Shown here: positions 14,964 to 19,266 of the stretch, in pieces
How positions within the stretch are numbered: position 1 is the first letter of the stretch
Layout of the letters: each line of letters starts with the position of its first letter
Origin: Bacteroidales bacterium
Lineage (GTDB): Bacteria; Bacteroidota; Bacteroidia; Bacteroidales; VadinHA17
Assembly (NCBI GenBank): GCA_020353115.1
Contig: CP070687.1
Span: forward strand, 2,627,802-2,647,067
Length of the DNA stretch: 19,266 nt
Direction: 5' to 3'
Made by a program: the position numbers and the translations under genes
The notes under the pieces: generated by a model
Databases searched by the model: none
Told to the model about the DNA's origin: nothing
What the model saw: only the letters and a program-made list of their open reading frames with translations

Positions 14964-17900
14964 CTATTCAATCACGACGGGGAAGTCATGTCCCCGGGAA
15001 AATGTATACGGATATTGAGCCTGACCCTTGTAAACTTTTGAAAGAACGGGAACCTGATCATCCAGGAAAGATTTCAGTTCATAAATGGTTACTTTCCCAT
15101 CTCTCGGAGCTCCGTCTGCTTCGCCTTTTAGTGCTTCCAGGATCACATGGGTGAACAACCCGTGGCCTAGACTTCCCACCTCGGTTGCGAACTGTTCACT
15201 TCCGGCTGCGGCCAGTACATGGACACCGGAGCTGCGTGACATCTGTGCCAGAGCTTTCTCTTCCATTGCTCCCCGCTGTGCCAGAAGTTCGGTTGATCCT
15301 CCCGACTGGCATGCATCCAGCACGACCAGCTGTTTAAGGGCTTTAATATTTTTAAATTTCTCCTGCATATCTCCGGCGTAAATCGAGCCTTTAATAAGTT
15401 TATCCAGTTGATAAAGGCTTACACTCTCGCTTGGGATAAAAAAGAACTTGTTATCAACCATACTGCCATGGCCTGCGTAGTAGAAGAAAAAAACATCTTC
15501 CGGTTTTATTTGTTGTGCAAGCCGGTCCAGTTCGGCCAGAATGTTCTCTCTGGTAGCTTCTTTATCATACAATTCGATCAGTTTAATCTCCCTGAAAAGT
15601 TTTTGTGCACGTTCCTGAACCAGTTTTGCAAAAGCACGGGCATCTGCCCTGGCATAGTTAAGTTCCAGTTGCGGATTTTCATACTTATTAATTCCAATGG
15701 CAATAACATAGCATGTGGCAGTGCGAACCAGTCCTTTATAATGGAGGATTATTTCTTCGGATTTTGATTCGATTCTACCATTGCTGAAAGCAGAGAGCAT
15801 GATGGTGTTGTCGCCGGGGATCAGGCTTACTGAATAATTTTTCAATACCGATTGGCCGGCCCTTCCTGCCTTTCCAAGGCCGCTGTTATCCACCGGCAGG
15901 CTTTTACCGTTATGGGTAAGTCTGGCTTCATTAATACCTCCGCCCTGGTTGGTTATCTTAACAAAGATTTTAACGTCACTGTTTTCAACCTCCGATCCGG
16001 TTTTAGGAGTAATGATGGTAACGGAAGGTGGAGGAGATTCTTCCAGTTTGTTCAGCAGGTTCAGTTCCTTTTCGATAACTCCTCGCGTCCGGTAAACTTC
16101 CTGCAAGAGTCCCGGTCTGTAAAACTCTTCAAAGAACTGGTCAATATTATACGTTTGTGTCCCCTTTACGAAGAATATAGAATTCCTGGCACCGTCTGAA
16201 GCGTCGAAAAATCCTTCCTTTGTTTTGACCAGCCAGTCCGATTCACCAATGAAAATATAGGTTAGCAGCTCATTACCGGTTTCAATGTCCCAGGTTTTAA
16301 TACTGCCGTCATGACTTCCTGTTATAAGGAATTTGCCATCCGGGCTGATTTGAACGGAACTTACGGTTCCATGATGACCGGTGAAAGTGCGGATGATCCT
16401 GCCGGTTTCAGCATTCCATAGTTTTGCCGTATTGTCATCGCTCCCGGTGATAATATATTTCCCGGATGAATCGAAGTTTACAGAATGAATCCGTGCTGAA
16501 TGACCACGGAATTTCTGAACCTGGAGACCGGTGGCGATATCCCATAATTTAACCATTCCGTCGAAACTTCCGGATAACATATATTTTCCGTCAGGGCTCA
16601 TCCGGATTGAAGTCACTATTTGTGTATGTCCTACAAATTCCCGGATCTCTTCTCCTGTGTCTATTTCAAACAACCTGAGTTTTTTCGGATTTTCCCGGGT
16701 AGGAAGAACGGCAGAAACGACATAGAGTCCGTTTTGTGTAAAACGGACAGCATATGGGGTTAAGCTGGGGATTGATTGCACAAGTTTGCCCGTTTCAAGA
16801 TCCCAGATCCTGGTTCTGCCATCCCAGCTGCCGGTTGCCAGAGATTTTCCATCCGTACTAAATGCAACGGTAAATACAGGTATATCGGAGGTACGGTCGG
16901 GAAGGGTATATAATAGTTCACCCGTTAAAACATTCCAGATACGGGCAGTTCCATCGACACTTCCCGTAGCCAGGTACTTGCCGTCGGAACTGAAATCCAA
17001 AGAGATAACCATTGCTTCATGTCCACGGTATGTCTGGATGACCCTGCCGGTTGAAAAATCCATAAGTTTTGCATTATTCCCGGCCTTACCGATTGCGATG
17101 TATTGCCCGTCAGGGCTCAGGCGAACCTCGTTAATAAAAGCAATCCAATACATATACCCGTCACTCAGGACGGCTTCATCCACATCATTCAGGAATCCCT
17201 TTAGTGAAAGCACTTCTTTTCCTGAGGGAATTTCCCATATCCTGGCAGTCCTGTCCGCACTTCCGGTAAGAAGATAATTTCCGGCAGGACTAATTTTCAG
17301 ATCGTTAATATCCCGGGGATGACCTTCAATATTCGTAACCAGTTTTCCCGTCCTGGCGTTATAAATATTCGCATTCCGGTAGTAAGATGATATGATGTAT
17401 TCATCATTGTCCGAAAAAACTGCAGCACCATCCCTGTTACTCCTTCCATCCATGACAACAATTCTTTCACCGGTTTCAACCTTCCATACATGAACAGAAT
17501 CATACAGGGTAACAAACTGCTCACCATCGAAACTGAAGCTTGCGGATATCAGACAACTTGTGCAGGATCCTCTATCCCCTTTGAATTTCATCAGCTCCTC
17601 TCCTGAATGGAAATCGAAAAGAATAACTGTCCTGTCATTACTGCCTGTTAATAACAATGTTCCGTCTGGGCTGATCTCTGCCGATCGGGCAGATGGGTAC
17701 CTGAAATTCTTTTGCATGGGAATATCCCGTGGCAAAGGATTGAACCGTCTTATCTCCTTTCCTGTATTAATGTCCCATAGAACGGCATGGTTTTCTTCTG
17801 ATCCGGTAAGGATATTGTCATCGGGTGTAAACGTTGCACAAAGGATATCGTCCTCTGGAATAACAATGGTCCGGATCAGTTCACTGGTTGCCACTTTCCA

Positions 17901-18230
17901 TATTTTCAGGGAGAAATCCTGGTCAACTGAGGCAATCAATGTTCCATTCAAACTGAAAGTCAGGTGCCTTGATTCACCATTGTTTCCGTGATATGTGCGA
18001 ATCTCTCTTCCTGTTAAGGCATCCCAGAGTTTTATGGTTTTATCGTTGCTGCCTGTAGCTGCAAATTTGCCGTCGGGGCTGTAGGCAACTGCCGTAACGG
18101 AAGCATAATGTCCGGTCTGAATAACCGTTTCGATATTCTGTTCCTGGCCGAACATTATCTCCGGTGAGCAAACCCTAATTCCTGCTAAAAACAGAAAAGA
18201 ACCGGCGTATATTGATGTCTTAATTTTCAT
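14964..18230 (-). CDS. Exported double WD40 propeller protein with C-terminal caspase-like (C14) domain
   Basis: The largest protein here, 1088 residues. Residues 1-28 look like a signal peptide (ending MFGQE). From about 40 to 660 I count fourteen WD40 repeats, most with SPDGK...TGS.D.T.K.WD...TG; that is enough for two seven-bladed propellers. Repeats 5, 6, 8 and 11 are the most divergent. A connecting motif follows (ESDWLVKTKEGFFDAS, 663-678), then a beta-sandwich-like stretch (about 735-832) and a caspase/metacaspase domain from about 836. The catalytic dyad is visible: His921 in FYYAGHGS and Cys974 in VLDACQSGG. Such domains cut after basic or acidic residues depending on type; specificity cannot be read. 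The signal peptide suggests action outside the cytoplasm. It stands alone, with about 340 bp upstream and about 180 bp downstream. Its target and activation are unknown. Confidence 0.92.
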   Translation of the reverse strand: MKIKTSIYAGSFLFLAGIRVCSPEIMFGQEQNIETVIQTGHYASVTAVAYSPDGKFAATGSNDKTIKLWDALTGREIRTYHGNNGESRHLTFSLNGTLIASVDQDFSLKIWKVATSELIRTIVIPEDDILCATFTPDDNILTGSEENHAVLWDINTGKEIRRFNPLPRDIPMQKNFRYPSARSAEISPDGTLLLTGSNDRTVILFDFHSGEELMKFKGDRGSCTSCLISASFSFDGEQFVTLYDSVHVWKVETGERIVVMDGRSNRDGAAVFSDNDEYIISSYYRNANIYNARTGKLVTNIEGHPRDINDLKISPAGNYLLTGSADRTARIWEIPSGKEVLSLKGFLNDVDEAVLSDGYMYWIAFINEVRLSPDGQYIAIGKAGNNAKLMDFSTGRVIQTYRGHEAMVISLDFSSDGKYLATGSVDGTARIWNVLTGELLYTLPDRTSDIPVFTVAFSTDGKSLATGSWDGRTRIWDLETGKLVQSIPSLTPYAVRFTQNGLYVVSAVLPTRENPKKLRLFEIDTGEEIREFVGHTQIVTSIRMSPDGKYMLSGSFDGMVKLWDIATGLQVQKFRGHSARIHSVNFDSSGKYIITGSDDNTAKLWNAETGRIIRTFTGHHGTVSSVQISPDGKFLITGSHDGSIKTWDIETGNELLTYIFIGESDWLVKTKEGFFDASDGARNSIFFVKGTQTYNIDQFFEEFYRPGLLQEVYRTRGVIEKELNLLNKLEESPPPSVTIITPKTGSEVENSDVKIFVKITNQGGGINEARLTHNGKSLPVDNSGLGKAGRAGQSVLKNYSVSLIPGDNTIMLSAFSNGRIESKSEEIILHYKGLVRTATCYVIAIGINKYENPQLELNYARADARAFAKLVQERAQKLFREIKLIELYDKEATRENILAELDRLAQQIKPEDVFFFYYAGHGSMVDNKFFFIPSESVSLYQLDKLIKGSIYAGDMQEKFKNIKALKQLVVLDACQSGGSTELLAQRGAMEEKALAQMSRSSGVHVLAAAGSEQFATEVGSLGHGLFTHVILEALKGEADGAPRDGKVTIYELKSFLDDQVPVLSKVYKGQAQYPYTFSRGHDFPVVIE

Positions 18231-18567
18231 TTTCGGATTTAGGGGAAATGAGTTAATCTGAAAATTAAGAAAATTTATTTAAAAGTATCTCAAATGTTTT
18301 GATTGTCTGTATGCCGAGAATGCTTCACATACAATAAAACCTTCAGATTCGGACTGGTAAAAGAAGGAAGCCGGAAGATAAAAAAGAAATTTGACCTTAT
18401 CGGAATGGTTGTATGCCAATTATTTGGGGCCCTGTAGCTATATTTGACAATTTCTCTTACGCTCAGCTTAATGACGTTTCACCATTTTTTAGGTTATCAA
18501 ACATATATTCATGAAGATAAACCGGATGATTTATCATGTAAATAACTTAACTTTAAAATCGGAACCC
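18231..18567. other. 337-bp divergent intergenic region
   Basis: This lies between the minus-strand WD40/caspase gene and the plus-strand TldD-family gene, so it should hold both promoters. A TATATTTG (18439-18446, plus) fits the Bacteroidota -7 box, but the nearest upstream TTTG is only 12 bases away and a TTG is 27 away, so it is not a convincing promoter. On the minus side TACTTTTA also resembles a -7 box without a -33 partner. No gene or strong hairpin is seen. Confidence 0.4.
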
Positions 18568-19266
18568 ATGTTAAATCCTTATACTTACAAAATGAAAATC
18601 AAAGATCGTATTTTGAAAGAAATTCCAAGGAGAAGATTTCTGGATCTTACGTTGAAGGGGGGAATTACCTTAGTGTCTGCACCGGCAATCGTTTCAAATC
18701 TCTGGTCTTGCCAGTCGCTGGCTACTGAGGGATCTGCCGTTGAGCCGGATCAGGGACTATTGAATCGGGTATTACAGAAGGCATTGGAAAAGGGGGGAGA
18801 GTTCGGCGAGATCTATATTGAGAACAGGATTTCCAGGAACATTACCATGGAAGAGTCGAAATTTAAAAGCGGGACATTTGGCATAACAAAGGGTGCTGGT
18901 GTCCGGGTGATTTCTGGTGATAAAACCGGATATGCCTATACGGATGATTTATCTGAAGAGAGCCTGATAAGGGCGGCTGAAGTGGCTTCATATGTGGCAC
19001 AGGGAGCCAAAATAACTCCTCCGGTTGATATTCAGGAAGGCAGCCGTGAATCATTCATTACCGTCGAAATTCCGCTAAAGGAACTGGCAGATGGGAATCG
19101 GCTGGATGTAATTCAACGGGCCAACCAGGCAGCACTTGATTATGATCCTAAGATTAAAATGGCAATCATAGACTACTATGATGAGGTGAGGGGGAGGAGA
19201 ATAGCAAATAGTGAAGGTTTGTACCTGAGTGATGAACTGCCCCAGTTGTTTTTTATTGTCCAGGCG
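18568..19266 (+). CDS. TldD/PmbA-family peptidase with Tat signal, 5' part (runs off right edge)
   Basis: 233 codons are visible and the frame is open to the edge. The N-terminus has a twin-arginine signal: RRRFLDLTLKGG (21-32), then the hydrophobic stretch ITLVSAPAIVSNLWSC ending at Cys48. After it comes the TldD/PmbA N-terminal domain: LLNRVLQKALEKGGEFGEIYIENR, then a KGAGVRVISGDKTGYAYTDDLSEE segment (about 108-131) and RRIANSEGLYLSDE. The metal-binding HExxxH helix should lie beyond the window. E. coli TldD and PmbA are cytoplasmic proteases that mature microcin and CcdA; a Tat signal would place this one across the membrane. The start is uncertain: ATGs at 18511, 18526 and 18592 are in the same open frame. 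18592 has an A-rich leader and a shorter Tat n-region, while 18568 has a GGA five bases upstream. Confidence 0.87.
   Translation, partial: MLNPYTYKMKIKDRILKEIPRRRFLDLTLKGGITLVSAPAIVSNLWSCQSLATEGSAVEPDQGLLNRVLQKALEKGGEFGEIYIENRISRNITMEESKFKSGTFGITKGAGVRVISGDKTGYAYTDDLSEESLIRAAEVASYVAQGAKITPPVDIQEGSRESFITVEIPLKELADGNRLDVIQRANQAALDYDPKIKMAIIDYYDEVRGRRIANSEGLYLSDELPQLFFIVQA

Noticed and set aside
16786..17277. 163-codon plus-strand open frame opposite the WD40 repeats, with others like it
   Set aside because: It is the antisense of the repeated WD40 coding sequence; the Pro/Ser-rich translation repeats because the repeats do.
15000..18100. Repeated DNA in the WD40 gene as a possible tandem-repeat or mobile element
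   Set aside because: The periodicity is about 120-135 bp and matches single WD40 repeats at the protein level; the DNA copies are diverged.
14964..18230. Idea that the caspase-like gene is part of an anti-phage or CRISPR-guided protease system
   Set aside because: No Cas, STAND, nuclease or gasdermin-like gene is adjacent and the protein has a signal peptide, so a cytoplasmic defence role is not supported.

Overview
The window looks like a piece of chromosome from a Bacteroidota bacterium, probably of the Bacteroidales/Marinilabiliales type, though that rank is only a guess. Supporting signs are a TonB-dependent receptor with an N-terminal carboxypeptidase-regulatory-like domain followed directly by a DUF4249 lipoprotein, a lipoprotein amidase, an exported S9 peptidase, Shine-Dalgarno-poor starts with A/T-rich leaders, and a promoter fitting the Bacteroidota TTTG/TAnnTTTG pattern. 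I see no rRNA, tRNA, CRISPR array, insertion sequence or integrase, and base composition is even throughout.

Layout. 91-4834 is on the minus strand: D-aminoacyl-tRNA deacylase (dtd), a lipoprotein amidase-signature enzyme, a phosphofructokinase with pyrophosphate-type active-site residues followed by a clear intrinsic terminator, and a two-gene ATGA-overlapping operon of a two-helix coiled-coil membrane protein and an Imm50-like protein. 4944-6914 (minus) is a secreted M14 carboxypeptidase-like protein with calcium-loop motifs and an altered zinc site. It diverges from 7082-10216 (plus), the receptor/DUF4249 pair. 10524-13031 (plus) is a secreted S9 (DPP-IV-like) peptidase. 13207-14145 (minus) is a Tat-exported DUF362 protein and 14239-14784 (minus) a flavin reductase-like protein. 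14964-18230 (minus) is a 1088-residue exported protein with fourteen WD40 repeats and a C-terminal caspase-like domain. From 18568 to the right edge (plus) runs the 5' part of a Tat-signal TldD/PmbA-family peptidase.

How they fit together. Most of the content is cell-envelope peptide handling: two intact-looking peptidases (S9, caspase-like), one M14 protein of uncertain activity, one TldD-family peptidase, an exported amidase, and a receptor/lipoprotein pair for an unknown ligand. dtd and phosphofructokinase are housekeeping genes. I do not see a complete new system. The least explained items are the coiled-coil/Imm50-like operon, the double-propeller caspase protein, and the M14 protein that has lost a zinc-binding histidine.
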